Origin: Candidatus Melainabacteria bacterium
GTDB lineage: Bacteria; Cyanobacteriota; Vampirovibrionia; LMEP-6097
DNA: 45,381 nucleotides
Assembly (NCBI GenBank): GCA_018695135.1
Contig: JABHOV010000101.1
Span: 1-45,381 of the forward strand
Direction: 5' to 3'
Shown: piece after piece, positions 13,943 through 22,653 of the stretch
Numbering within the stretch: the first letter of the stretch is position 1
How the letters are laid out: each line of letters opens with the position of its first letter
The notes under the pieces: model-generated
Databases searched by the model: none
Told to the model about the DNA's origin: nothing
What the model saw: only the letters and a program-made list of their open reading frames with translations
Program-made: the position numbers and the translations under genes

Positions 13943-15240
13943 GCCTTATACAAACAAACAATTCTATCCAACTTCAATCCCTGATCTTCTTTCAAGAAAG
14001 CAGAATTGTAACAACTTGTTCTTGGAATATCATCATTGATAATCAGCTCGACACTAAAACCAGCAGCTTCTGCTTCTTGAGCAATGATTTCTGCTGTGAT
14101 GATTTTATAGGCGCCGGCTTTGGTTTTTTTGATTACGTCACCCACTACATAAAAAGCCCAGCGACCAGATTTGAGGACTTTGTAAGCTTCCTTCAGGTGA
14201 GTCCCAAGTGCGGCTGAGTACTTGTCTTCAACGGCAGTGTGCAAAGTCTGTTTGCGGACTTCTTTAAAATCAAAACCTAAAAACCACTCGCGCAGCCAAT
14301 TATCCCAAGCATAGCTTTGAGCTGTGAAATACGGAGGGCTAGTGACAATCAAGTCTACTTTGTCTTCTAGGCTTGCTGGCATGTCCATCGCTGAACCAAG
14401 TATCGCTCTACCAGCTTTGGTTGTTTCGCCATCGCGCATAAGTTTCTGTGAGCGTTTGATGAGACATTCTTTAAGATCGCGCACTGGTTTTTCTAAGCCA
14501 TGCTTGATAGCGTAGTTCTTGACATAGTTGGGTGACATGCTGTAACTATGAGAGCAAGGCACAGAGAGGCTAATCTCAGAAGAACCGTGCAAGATACCAA
14601 TCATCACCCCAGCCCAGTATTGAGCGTGCAGCGCGTCTTTGGATTTGCTTTTGGCTTGCTCGTATTGAGGCGCATCTATATAACTGAGATGCCTAAAAGA
14701 ATATGCCTCATTAAGTGCTTGCCTGAATCCAAGGATTTGTTTAAGCACATCTTCGTGATAAAAAATCTTGACTTCTTCAGGAACTTCGTCCAATGCAGCT
14801 TTGCTGATTCGTGGATATTTAAGATTGCGCAAATATTCAATTGCTTCTTCTTGCTTGATTTTGATCGTCTTAGCTGCAGTCAGTGCATAAGCTTCTGGGG
14901 CAACGTCAAGACCAATCCCAAACCTATCAGTCAAACAAGCTTGAAGTGCGGTCGTGCCCTTGCCAGAAAACGGATCAAGCACTGTATCACCCTCTAAGCT
15001 GAAATTACTAATAAAATAATCTGCTAATGCAGGTGGGAAAGATCCAGAACGTGACGCCATGCCATGTAGGGTATGACCCCAATTGCGTTTTTTGCCTTTC
15101 CAAGAATCTTTGATTTGATAACTGCTGGTTATCATTCGCCCTTTATGTTCTGTAACATCTATGTCAGCAACTAATTCTGCGAGTCCTGTTTTGAGTTTTG
15201 GTTTTGCGGTAGTTTTGTTCTTTAATTGAGCTCGGGCCAT
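13939..15240 (-). CDS. Orphan DNA methyltransferase (N4-cytosine/N6-adenine type)
   Basis: A 433-residue S-adenosylmethionine-dependent DNA methyltransferase. The AdoMet-binding motif DTVLDPFSGKGTTALQA is near residues 85-101, preceded by MASRSGSFPPALADYFI, and the catalytic motif VTSPPYFTAQSYAW is near 299-312. An SPPY catalytic motif usually marks N4-cytosine enzymes. The order here is AdoMet site first, catalytic motif second, with about 200 residues between, unlike the common beta arrangement where SPPY comes first. No restriction endonuclease or specificity gene is adjacent, so it is probably a solitary enzyme for regulation or protection. The last four bases overlap the convergent 188-aa gene. 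Target sequence unknown. Confidence 0.82.
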   Translation of the reverse strand: MARAQLKNKTTAKPKLKTGLAELVADIDVTEHKGRMITSSYQIKDSWKGKKRNWGHTLHGMASRSGSFPPALADYFISNFSLEGDTVLDPFSGKGTTALQACLTDRFGIGLDVAPEAYALTAAKTIKIKQEEAIEYLRNLKYPRISKAALDEVPEEVKIFYHEDVLKQILGFRQALNEAYSFRHLSYIDAPQYEQAKSKSKDALHAQYWAGVMIGILHGSSEISLSVPCSHSYSMSPNYVKNYAIKHGLEKPVRDLKECLIKRSQKLMRDGETTKAGRAILGSAMDMPASLEDKVDLIVTSPPYFTAQSYAWDNWLREWFLGFDFKEVRKQTLHTAVEDKYSAALGTHLKEAYKVLKSGRWAFYVVGDVIKKTKAGAYKIITAEIIAQEAEAAGFSVELIINDDIPRTSCYNSAFLKEDQGLKLDRIVCLYKA

Positions 15241-15294
15241 AGAGTATTAGTCGTTCGTTGGGCCCTAAGAGTTCCCCAAAAAGCCTTACAGCTT

Positions 15295-17115
15295 TTACTT
15301 CTTCTTCGAACGATTAAACAAAGACGGAATAATTTTTTTGTAATTCTCTCTTACAACATTACGCTTGACTTTAAGTGTCGGAGTAAGTTCCCCACTATCA
15401 ATAGTAAGTTCCTTATCTAAGAGATGAAATGCCTTGATTTGTTCATGGAGATCAAGTTCAAGATTATACTTGGCAACTTCTCGTTCTATTAATTCATAGA
15501 TATCTTTATTGTCACAGAATTGTTGTGCTGGATCATAAGCTAATCCTTTATCCTCGAGATAAAGCTTGACTTCTGATTGATCTGGGATAACGAGTGCTGC
15601 AAGGTATTTTTCCCCTTCGCCGAGTATTACCGCTTGGTTAATATATTTACTTTCAAGTAAAGCCGCTTCGACTTTTTTGGGGGCTACGTTTTTGCCACCA
15701 GCAGTAATTATGATGTCTTTTTTACGTCCGGTGATACTAAGGTAACCATCCTCATCAAAGCTTCCAAGGTCGCCAGTATGAAACCAACCATCTTCGTCAA
15801 TAACTTCTTTGGTAGTTTCTGGCTCTTTATAATATTCTTTGAAGACTGATTCGCCTCGACAAATTATTTCGCCATCATCTCCAAACTTGATTTCGAAATG
15901 AGAGAAAGGAATACCGACTGTGCCTGGTTTATTTGCCCAAGGAGGATTAACAGTGATTGGTGCAGAGGTTTCGGTTAGTCCGTAACCTTCTACAACGGCA
16001 AAACCAAGAGCTAAGAAAAAGAAAGCAAGTTCTTTAGAGAATGCTGCTCCGCCAACTACAAAGATTTTGAGATTCGGCGCAATCTTGGCTTTGACTTTAG
16101 ACAAGACCATTTTGTAAGCGAGACTATGTTGAAGTTCTAGCTCCCAGCCTATAGTTTCCTTGGCTAGCTTCTTGTGTTGATAAAGTAAAGCAACTTCTAA
16201 TGCTTTATTAAATGCTTTTTGTTTTAGTGGACCTTGTCTACTGACATTAAGAATAATTTTGGCATGCATTTTTTCAAGCATCCTTGGTACTACATTAATA
16301 ATGTGGCAATCCGATTCAAGTAAGAGCTTTGGTAATAACTCGACCTTCTCACAGTAAGTGAAGATCACTCCTTGATCAATGCCGTAGATTTGACCAGCGA
16401 TTCGTTCAAAAATATGTGCAAGTGGCAAGAAAGAAAGCATATGCATACCGTCTTCTAGCGGTACGTATTGATAGAAAGATAGTGCAGCAACTAAGAAGTT
16501 GCGATGAGTTAAAACTACTCCCTTTGGAGTACCAGTTGTGCCGGAGGTATAGATGATACTACAAAGATCATCGAGCTCTACATCGCTTACTTTATTGATG
16601 ATCAATGCGGAATTTTTCTTTAATGCGTCCCTGCCGATCTTTTGAAACTCAGTGAGAGTAAGGATCTTGGGGTCATTTTGGGGGATGTCTCCACGGTCTT
16701 GCATTACAATGACGTATCGCAGATTGGGTAGATTTTCCCAGGAAGCCCTTAATTTTTGCAATTGAATTTTATTATGCACAAAGACAATCTCAATCTCTGC
16801 GTGATTAACTATGTATTCAATAGTGTCACGGGTAGAATTGTGATACATCGGTACAGTACATGCACCAAGACTCAGTATCGCCATGTCGCAAGGCAGCCAG
16901 TGGTGGCAAGTACCAGAAAGAAGTCCAACTTTGGATCCTTTGCCAATATCAAGTTCATCTAATCCTGCTGCAATTTCTTCAACTTTGACGCGAACTTCTT
17001 TCCAGGTGGATTGTTCTAGTGGACGATTTGGATGCGTCTTGAAACGCATGAGAACTTTTTTTTCGTTCCTCTCTGCTTTTTTGAAAAATAAATCAGCTAC
17101 GTTTTTGTATTTCAT
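15295..17115 (-). CDS. Long-chain acyl-CoA synthetase (AMP-forming)
   Basis: This enzyme activates a fatty acid with ATP to an acyl-adenylate and then an acyl-CoA. The P-loop-like signature IIYTSGTTGTPKGVVLTH marks the adenylate-forming superfamily, followed by FLPLAHIFER, GYGLTETSAP and DGWFHTGDLG, and near the end GRKKDIIITAGGKNVAPKKV. These and the 606-residue length fit the bacterial FadD15/long-chain ligase group. I start at ATG 17115; a TTG at 17148 would add 11 residues and cannot be excluded. It is divergent from pilC. It may recycle or import fatty acids for membrane lipids, consistent with fabF elsewhere in the window, but they are not linked. Confidence 0.9.
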   Translation of the reverse strand: MKYKNVADLFFKKAERNEKKVLMRFKTHPNRPLEQSTWKEVRVKVEEIAAGLDELDIGKGSKVGLLSGTCHHWLPCDMAILSLGACTVPMYHNSTRDTIEYIVNHAEIEIVFVHNKIQLQKLRASWENLPNLRYVIVMQDRGDIPQNDPKILTLTEFQKIGRDALKKNSALIINKVSDVELDDLCSIIYTSGTTGTPKGVVLTHRNFLVAALSFYQYVPLEDGMHMLSFLPLAHIFERIAGQIYGIDQGVIFTYCEKVELLPKLLLESDCHIINVVPRMLEKMHAKIILNVSRQGPLKQKAFNKALEVALLYQHKKLAKETIGWELELQHSLAYKMVLSKVKAKIAPNLKIFVVGGAAFSKELAFFFLALGFAVVEGYGLTETSAPITVNPPWANKPGTVGIPFSHFEIKFGDDGEIICRGESVFKEYYKEPETTKEVIDEDGWFHTGDLGSFDEDGYLSITGRKKDIIITAGGKNVAPKKVEAALLESKYINQAVILGEGEKYLAALVIPDQSEVKLYLEDKGLAYDPAQQFCDNKDIYELIEREVAKYNLELDLHEQIKAFHLLDKELTIDSGELTPTLKVKRNVVRENYKKIIPSLFNRSKKK

Positions 17116-17271
17116 ACTGGCTGGCTTGCTGGCTTTCCTTTGTTCCAATGTCTGGACGTTTATAATATACCACTAGCGTATTTTTCCTAAGCACATTTTT
17201 CCTGGGATCAATTTCTAATATTTTTCGTCAGCTAGTCTAGGGTAAGAAGTATAGGCTTGCTCTGTATATAC

Positions 17272-18504
17272 ATGAACAATTACAAATACTTAGCGAGAAC
17301 CGCCAAGGGAGCTACCAAGTCTGGTCAGATAGAAGCCAATAATATTGAGCTTGCCAAGTTCTCGCTCAAGAAGCAAGGACTTTGGGTGATAAATATCACT
17401 TCATTGAGCTCAAAGAAAACGGGTTCGGGTGCAAAGAAACGCGAAGGACCTGGTTTCTTTGAGAAGAAGATTGAACTTCGAGACATGGTGATTTTCTCTC
17501 GACAGTTTGCTTCGATGATTGAAGCTGGTATTGCAATGCTTCGTGTGATTACAGTTTTGATTGATCAAACTGAAAATCCGCGACTAGTAAAAATGCTTGA
17601 AGAAGTTAAAGTGGATATTGAACAAGGTGTTCCACTTTCTGAGTCTTTGGCTAAATTCCCAGAGGCTTTTGACAGACTCTATGTTTCAATGGTCAAGGCT
17701 GGCGAGGCTGGTGGTGTACTGGACAAAGTACTTAATCGATTAGCTGGTTTCCTTGAATCGAGAAGCAAGCTGACCCACAAGGTCAAGACGGCAATGACTT
17801 ATCCAATTTCGGTTTTGATTATTTCTACTATTGTTGTTTGGGTGATGTTGACTTTCATCTTGCCGAAGTTTTCGGCAATTTTTGAAAGTACCGGTAGTGA
17901 CCTACCTGCTTTCACGCAACTACTTATTGATGCAAGTAACTTCATACGCTCACCTTGGATACTCTTGGTGGGAGTGATAGTTTGGTTTATATATAACGCA
18001 ATTCTATCTTGGTATGAAACCCCTAACGGACGATACACGCTGGATAATTTGACTCTTAAGCTACCTGTGTTTGGAGATATTTTTCGCAAAGTTGCGGTTG
18101 CTAGATTTACTCGTACTTTTGGAACCTTAATTGAATCTGGAGTGCCAATTATTACAGCGCTTGAAGTTGTTAAAGAATCAGCCGGCAATGCTGTGTTGGA
18201 ACGTGTTGTAGAAGAAATAAAAGCAGAGACGCAAGAGGGTGGGGAAATTTCAACTCAACTTGCCAAGTCTGATATTTTTCCGCCGATGGTAACTCAAATG
18301 GTAGCAATTGGTGAAGAGTCTGGTGAATTAGAAACTATGCTTTCTAAGATCGCTGATTTTTATGATGATGAAGTTGATACAGCAGTTGAGTCACTCACTG
18401 CGTTAATGGAACCAATCTTTATTGTGGTGCTTGGTGGTATCGTTGGTACTATCCTTGTTGCGATGTATTTGCCGATCTTCAATGTAATTAAGACGATACA
18501 GTAG
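17272..18504 (+). CDS. pilC: Type IV pilus / type II secretion inner-membrane platform protein PilC
   Basis: PilC/GspF is the inner-membrane platform that couples the cytoplasmic motor to the growing pilus. The 410-residue protein has the expected tandem GspF domains, each with a conserved loop: FSRQFASMIEAGIAMLRVIT in the first and FTRTFGTLIESGVPIITALE in the second. Transmembrane segments lie near VLIISTIVVWVMLTFILP, ILLVGVIVWFIYNAI and the C-terminal FIVVLGGIVGTILVAMYLP. I start at ATG 17272; an upstream TTG adds five residues. No pilB, pilT or pilin lies next to it, so it is separated from the rest of the machine. A perfect inverted repeat begins at its stop codon and probably terminates it. 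Confidence 0.92.
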   Translation: MNNYKYLARTAKGATKSGQIEANNIELAKFSLKKQGLWVINITSLSSKKTGSGAKKREGPGFFEKKIELRDMVIFSRQFASMIEAGIAMLRVITVLIDQTENPRLVKMLEEVKVDIEQGVPLSESLAKFPEAFDRLYVSMVKAGEAGGVLDKVLNRLAGFLESRSKLTHKVKTAMTYPISVLIISTIVVWVMLTFILPKFSAIFESTGSDLPAFTQLLIDASNFIRSPWILLVGVIVWFIYNAILSWYETPNGRYTLDNLTLKLPVFGDIFRKVAVARFTRTFGTLIESGVPIITALEVVKESAGNAVLERVVEEIKAETQEGGEISTQLAKSDIFPPMVTQMVAIGEESGELETMLSKIADFYDDEVDTAVESLTALMEPIFIVVLGGIVGTILVAMYLPIFNVIKTIQ

Positions 18505-18623
18505 AGGCTTGTTTTGAAATGTCCAATAGCTGCGTTATACTCGCCCTCATTTGCTTTAGCAAACTTCGGGTAAACCCTTCGGGCTCGCAAGCCTTGCTCT
18601 TGAACATTTCAAAACAAGCCTCT
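18503..18623. repeat. Palindromic element with CTGCGTTA/GCAAGCCTTG cores after pilC
   Basis: Arms 18503-18522 and 18604-18623 (AGAGGCTTGTTTTGAAATGT and its complement) are perfect over 20 bases and begin inside the pilC stop codon. Inside are CCAATAGCTGCGTTA and TCGCAAGCCTTGCTC, the two cores shared with 22191-22367 and 31760-31886. It probably doubles as the pilC terminator. Confidence 0.8.
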
Positions 18624-18719
18624 TTGAACTATAATGGGGGAGCTTCTTCTTGTAGGGTCTGTGATGACTTGAGTTCTCTTGTATGATAGTTTACAATTTA
18701 GAACAGGAGCATAAGAATA

Positions 18720-19061
18720 ATGGAAGAACCTAATATCGCTTTTGTAGCCTTACTTACATTGATTGGGGGCATGTTTCCTTTCCTGGTAATTTGGAAAATT
18801 AATAATACTAGGGCAAGGCTTATTCTGAGCAAAGACGAATACCGCGAAGCTTGCTTCGGCGGATGAGTCGGCGCGAAGAACCGACACGTAGCCGGTGCCC
18901 GAAGGGTAAAAAATCGAGTAGATACCTCGTCAGCTTTGCTGCGAGGAGTAGCGATTTTTAGGCGGAGTGTCATTCGGAGAGATGCAGCAGCAGCCGGCAT
19001 CAATCCTGAAGAATATGAGATGCAGCGTTATGGTTATATCAGTAACGAGTCGATATTTTAG
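18720..19061 (+). pseudogene. Small membrane protein gene interrupted in frame by a palindromic repeat
   Basis: ATG 18720, with GGAG upstream, opens a frame reading MEEPNIAFVALLTLIGGMFP, a single membrane span, followed by WKINNTRARLILSKDEY. It hits TGA at 18864-18866. The same frame then stays open to TAG 19059-19061 and ends in gene-like sequence (RRDAAAAGINPEEYEMQRYG, then YISNESIF). The middle, roughly 18838-18990, is hairpin-rich repeat DNA (CCTCGtCAGCtttGCTGcGAGG). Excising it would leave a short membrane protein. I read this as a one-span protein gene invaded by a repeat that kept the frame but brought one stop. The 3' end overlaps the end of hisF on the other strand by 23 bases. Recoding of the TGA is unlikely because other genes here use TGA as stop. 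Confidence 0.5.
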
Positions 19062-19791
19062 CTTCCAGCATCTTCTGTTTAATCTCAGCAATCGTCAATT
19101 CTTTGTAATGTAACAATGAAGCGAGCAAGGCAGCATCTGCACCGGCTTCAAAGGCATCTACTATATCTTGGCAATTGCCAGCACCACCACTTGCGATCAC
19201 TGGGATATTAACTAAGCTAGCAGCCTTGGAAGTAATATCAAGGTCGTAACCAGCTTTGGTGCCGTCAGCATCCATGCTTGTAAGTAGAATTTCTCCAGCT
19301 CCAAGATCAGTAACTTGTTTGATCCATTCAAGAGCGTCAAGTCCGGTGTCTTCACGACCACCTCGTACAAAAACATTCCATGACTTACCAATACGCTTGA
19401 CGTCAATTGCAATTACTACGCACTGGGAGCCAAAGTGATTGGCTGCTTCTCGAATTAGTTTGGGATTGCGAACAGCGCCAGAGTTGATACCTACCTTGTC
19501 GGCACCGGCTTGCAAGAGCTTGGCTACATCGTCGCAGCTATTAACACCACCACCAACCGTGAGTGGAATAAAGACTTGCTTGGCTGTTGCTTCGATGATT
19601 TTATAAGTTGCTTTGCGCTCTTCATGGCTTGCCGTGATATCAAGAAAGCAAAGCTCGTCAGCGCCTTCCTTGTAGTAGTGATCGGCAAGTTCTACTGGAT
19701 CACCAGCGTCACGAATCCCTACAAAGTTGGTGCCTTTGACTACTCTGCCTTTATCTACGTCTAGGCATGGGATTATGCGTTTGCTGAGCAT
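19039..19791 (-). CDS. hisF: Imidazole glycerol phosphate synthase, cyclase subunit
   Basis: HisF with HisH converts PRFAR and ammonia to imidazole glycerol phosphate and AICAR in histidine synthesis. The 250-residue protein is a (beta/alpha)8 barrel. It carries the catalytic [12 protein letters not shown] (Asp near residue 11), [10 protein letters not shown] phosphate-binding loop, [13 protein letters not shown] (second catalytic Asp) and [12 protein letters not shown]. Length and order are typical. No other his gene is adjacent, so the pathway is dispersed. Its 5' flank carries a REP-like inverted repeat shared with the start of murE, and its 3' end overlaps the interrupted small gene. Confidence 0.96.
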   Translation of the reverse strand: MLSKRIIPCLDVDKGRVVKGTNFVGIRDAGDPVELADHYYKEGADELCFLDITASHEERKATYKIIEATAKQVFIPLTVGGGVNSCDDVAKLLQAGADKVGINSGAVRNPKLIREAANHFGSQCVVIAIDVKRIGKSWNVFVRGGREDTGLDALEWIKQVTDLGAGEILLTSMDADGTKAGYDLDITSKAASLVNIPVIASGGAGNCQDIVDAFEAGADAALLASLLHYKELTIAEIKQKMLEAKISTRY

Positions 19792-19803
19792 GATTAGTGA
19801 TTA

Positions 19804-19941
19804 GGGTCGTATCCTGACATTGGACATTTGCTAAACTAATTATATCGCATCTGACTTTTTGAAATATAAATGTCCAATGTCAGGATACGACCCCATAAAT
19901 CCGACCCCATAAATCAAATGTCAGATGTCAGGATACGACCC
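19804..19941. repeat. GGGTCGTATCCTGACAT inverted repeat (copy 2) plus an extra arm fused into murE
   Basis: Arms 19804-19829 and 19868-19893 are 26-base perfect complements. After CATAAATCCGACCCCATAAATC comes a further right-hand arm at 19916-19941, of the TCAGATGTCAGG subtype seen at 5483-5509. Both right-hand arms are in the murE reading frame and encode MSNVRIRP and MSDVRIRP. Confidence 0.85.
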
Positions 19942-21309
19942 TATTATGATTCGCGCCAGGTAGTCCCAGGTTCTATTTTTGTTGCTATCAGCGGTGAAGA
20001 TCTTGATGGTCATAATTATATAGAAGCAGCAATTGAGAATGGAGCGAGATTAATAATTGCTGAAAAACAAGTCACTGTTCCAGAAGGAATAGAGCTTCGT
20101 CTTGTTAGCGATTCGCGCCAAGAATTAGCAAGGCTAAGTTCAGAGTTTTACGGTAATCCAAGTCAAGCAATCGATTCAATCGCAATTACAGGAACTAATG
20201 GCAAAACTACAGTGACACATCTTTTGCAAGAGCTTTTGCCCAAGACAGCTTTGCTTGGAACAATGGGGCTTAAGCTTTCAGCCGCTTCTGAATATCAAGA
20301 CTTAGGTAATACAACGCCACAATCAACAGAGATCTACCGTATCATGGCTGATCTTGTTAAGGATGATTTTAAATATCTTGCAATGGAAGTAAGCTCTCAC
20401 GCGCTTGAACAACAGCGAGTTGCAGGACTTCAATACAAGGCTGCCGTGATTACTAATTTAAGTCAAGATCATTTGGATTATCACGTAACCATGGACAACT
20501 ATTTTGAAGCTAAAGCCAAACTGCTCAAGCAAGTCAGCGAGTATGTGCTGCTTAATGCTGATGATGAATATTACGAGCGTTTTAAAAATAAACTAGGTCC
20601 TTTAAAAAGTTTTAGTTTCGCGCTGAATGTAGCGGCTGATTATCAAGCAGTTGATATTAAATATAAGGCAGCTGGTATGAGCTATACCGTAGTTGCCAAG
20701 GGCAATAAGCTCGGTGAAGTGACTTTGCAGCTCAATGGTCAGTTTAATGTTTATAATTCACTGGCTGCAATTGCAGTTGCACTTGAAGAAGGGATCAAGT
20801 TTGAAGATATTCAAAAACAACTTGTAAAGATCCCACCTATCGCTGGACGTTTTGAAGTGATCCAAACTGAAACTAGTCCTATTTGCGTTGTTGATTACGC
20901 TCATAGCCCAGATGGATTACTGAATGTACTGCAAGGTGCAAGAGGTTTGACTAATGATTCTAGGTTGATTTGTTTATTTGGCTGTGGCGGTGACAGAGAT
21001 ATCACCAAGCGCCCGAAGATGGGCAAGATTGCTTATGACTTGGCTGATTATATTTATGTGACTTCTGACAATCCGCGTAGTGAAGACCCTGATCAAATTA
21101 TTGCTGATATATTAACCGGGATTCCTGATTTAAACAAAGTCAAAGTCATTGCTGACAGGCGTCAGGCGATTCAAGCTGCTGTTGCAGAAGCTAGGCAGGG
21201 AGATGTTTTGGTGGTTGCTGGCAAAGGGCATGAAGACTATCAAATACTCAGAACTGAGACAATTCATTTTGATGATAGAGAAGAAGTGCGTTCCGCAATA
21301 GCTGCTTAG
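19870..21309 (+). CDS. murE: UDP-MurNAc-tripeptide synthetase (meso-DAP adding), repeat-derived N-terminus
   Basis: MurE adds the third residue to UDP-MurNAc-L-Ala-D-Glu in cytoplasmic peptidoglycan synthesis. Visible motifs: YDSRQVVPGSIFVAI (domain 1), ITGTNGKTTVTHLL (ATP P-loop), NTTPQSTEIY, AMEVSSHAL, VDYAHSPDGL and TSDNPRSEDP. DNPR is the motif of meso-diaminopimelate ligases. The first 24 residues are unusual: MSNVRIRP-HKSDPINQ-MSDVRIRP is encoded by two REP-like repeat arms and the spacer, and the family sequence begins at once with YYDSRQ. Other MurE proteins have about 25 residues of their own before DSR, so the native start and first strand seem lost. Starts at 19870 or 19918 are both within repeat DNA. 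The rest looks intact, so it is probably functional. Confidence 0.93.
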   Translation: MSNVRIRPHKSDPINQMSDVRIRPYYDSRQVVPGSIFVAISGEDLDGHNYIEAAIENGARLIIAEKQVTVPEGIELRLVSDSRQELARLSSEFYGNPSQAIDSIAITGTNGKTTVTHLLQELLPKTALLGTMGLKLSAASEYQDLGNTTPQSTEIYRIMADLVKDDFKYLAMEVSSHALEQQRVAGLQYKAAVITNLSQDHLDYHVTMDNYFEAKAKLLKQVSEYVLLNADDEYYERFKNKLGPLKSFSFALNVAADYQAVDIKYKAAGMSYTVVAKGNKLGEVTLQLNGQFNVYNSLAAIAVALEEGIKFEDIQKQLVKIPPIAGRFEVIQTETSPICVVDYAHSPDGLLNVLQGARGLTNDSRLICLFGCGGDRDITKRPKMGKIAYDLADYIYVTSDNPRSEDPDQIIADILTGIPDLNKVKVIADRRQAIQAAVAEARQGDVLVVAGKGHEDYQILRTETIHFDDREEVRSAIAA

Positions 21310-22574
21310 GCTGCTGCACTCACGAGGCTTGCTTGTTGTCGGTTGCTAGGAGTAGGCGTTTGATTTTGCTTTACATTCCTGTCTGTAGAAAGACTTGACC
21401 AGAGTACTTCAGCAATTGTATTGAGTGCCGTCTTGGCGTGATTGAAGATCTCGTTAGCGTCTGAGCTCTGTGTGATCCAACGTTGCATAAAGTCCATCAT
21501 GCTTGGAATGAGATAAAGTGAACCAACTAGCTTCTCTTTTTGTCTTTCTGCTGGATCAGTCTTCGATGAGAAGAGAATAATACTCAGATCGCCCATTAAA
21601 CCACCAACAGCCCTCATTGAACCAAATAATTTGGACGCCCATGAATTAAGACTGTCCCGTGCAAAGAGTAGAGCAGGGATTGCTCCAGTTATCATTGCTC
21701 CAGCTCCTCCTAAAGCAAGCCCTAACTTGGTTCTCTCTTTGATATGTACACCATGCACAAGGTCATGTAGCATTGATTTGAAACCATTAACTACTTTGGC
21801 ATTGTTGGTTTTGAAGCTATCTTTATTGCTCAACTCACCAATTCTATCGTTCATATGTTCTAGTACTACATTAATACCGGATGATAAACCGTAAGCCAAA
21901 TGGAAATTAAAGAAAGGTAGTATTGGAATAAAAAGCGTTGGTAAAATCCGAGCTATTGCTTCATACATTCTTTTACCACTCAGTGCCTCAAGTCCAGTAT
22001 GCATTTTCACTAACGGAATCCCCCAACGTGAAAAACTAATTGCAAATTCTTTAACCGCTTTACTTGCTTTCTCTGGGACGATGGAAACAAAAGGTAGCAT
22101 TGCACCGAGTGTGTGAAGAATCATTGTTGACCAGTTGAACCAAGAAGGATAATTTTTGCGTATATAGGCAAGAGTCTCATTCTTTGGTTTAGAGCCTGTC
22201 CTAAAAGTCCCATCTGCTGCGTTACGACTTTCCGTCGTATTACGGGGTATCAGTTCCGCTTGTGCAGACGATGCGTATTCAGCAACCCTGAAGAATTCCG
22301 GCTCAGTCAACTCAGCCATCCCTTGCGTCGCAAGCCTTGCATCTGGAAGCTTTTCGAATAGGCTCTTATGACTTGTGTTAGTTTCTTGTGCTGGCTCTTG
22401 ATTTATTGCAGCCAAGTTAAACATAGCTTGCGCCTGACTTTGATCAGTTGACTCAGTCTCTGGAGGAATATTAGCCTCTACAACGGATTGTCCAATACTA
22501 TTATTTGGCTCTGTTGCTGGGCCAATAATCGTATTAGAAACCGGTTCAAGGCTTCTTGTATTTGTTGTTTCCAC
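21306..22574 (-). CDS. Hypothetical membrane protein, 422 aa, with repeat-derived insert
   Basis: Unrecognised. The first ~65 residues are polar and disordered. Residues about 71-128 are encoded by a palindromic repeat (22191-22367, 177 bases = 59 codons, frame kept). After that come hydrophobic segments (HTLGAMLPFVSIVP, RILPTLFIPILPFFNFHLAY, LALGGAGAMITGAIPALLFA, AVGGLMGDLSIILF, LYLIPSMMDFMQRW) suggesting several membrane or amphipathic helices. The tail is polar. The plan resembles the 531-aa protein at 6087-7682. The 3' end overlaps the end of convergent murE by four bases. The insert lies between the disordered start and the hydrophobic core, a position where it could be tolerated. Confidence 0.65.
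   Translation of the reverse strand: METTNTRSLEPVSNTIIGPATEPNNSIGQSVVEANIPPETESTDQSQAQAMFNLAAINQEPAQETNTSHKSLFEKLPDARLATQGMAELTEPEFFRVAEYASSAQAELIPRNTTESRNAADGTFRTGSKPKNETLAYIRKNYPSWFNWSTMILHTLGAMLPFVSIVPEKASKAVKEFAISFSRWGIPLVKMHTGLEALSGKRMYEAIARILPTLFIPILPFFNFHLAYGLSSGINVVLEHMNDRIGELSNKDSFKTNNAKVVNGFKSMLHDLVHGVHIKERTKLGLALGGAGAMITGAIPALLFARDSLNSWASKLFGSMRAVGGLMGDLSIILFSSKTDPAERQKEKLVGSLYLIPSMMDFMQRWITQSSDANEIFNHAKTALNTIAEVLWSSLSTDRNVKQNQTPTPSNRQQASLVSAAA
22191..22367. repeat. In-frame palindromic element inside the 422-aa protein gene
   Basis: Ends AGAGCCTGTCCTAAAAG (22191) and CTTTTCGAATAGGCTCTT (22350-22367) are imperfect complements. The interior holds the CTGCGTTACGA core and CGTCGCAAGCCTTGCATC, plus a 19-base CGGCTCAGTCAACTCAGCC (22299-22317) identical to 31819-31837 in an intergenic copy. 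The length is a multiple of three and there is no stop in the coding frame. Confidence 0.8.
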
Positions 22575-22653
22575 TTATTGTGTCTATGCGTATGTACGCA
22601 ATCTAATATTAGCAAAGTGGTAAGGTTTATGCTGCAGATATACCCCACGGGGG

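Noticed and set aside
18864-18866. Alternative genetic code (TGA as an amino acid)
   Set aside because: Several intact genes (for example the HugZ-like gene, cstA, fabF) end with TGA at the expected place, so TGA is a stop here.
18698-19003. 101-codon minus-strand frame
   Set aside because: Antisense to the interrupted small membrane gene and made largely of repeat sequence.
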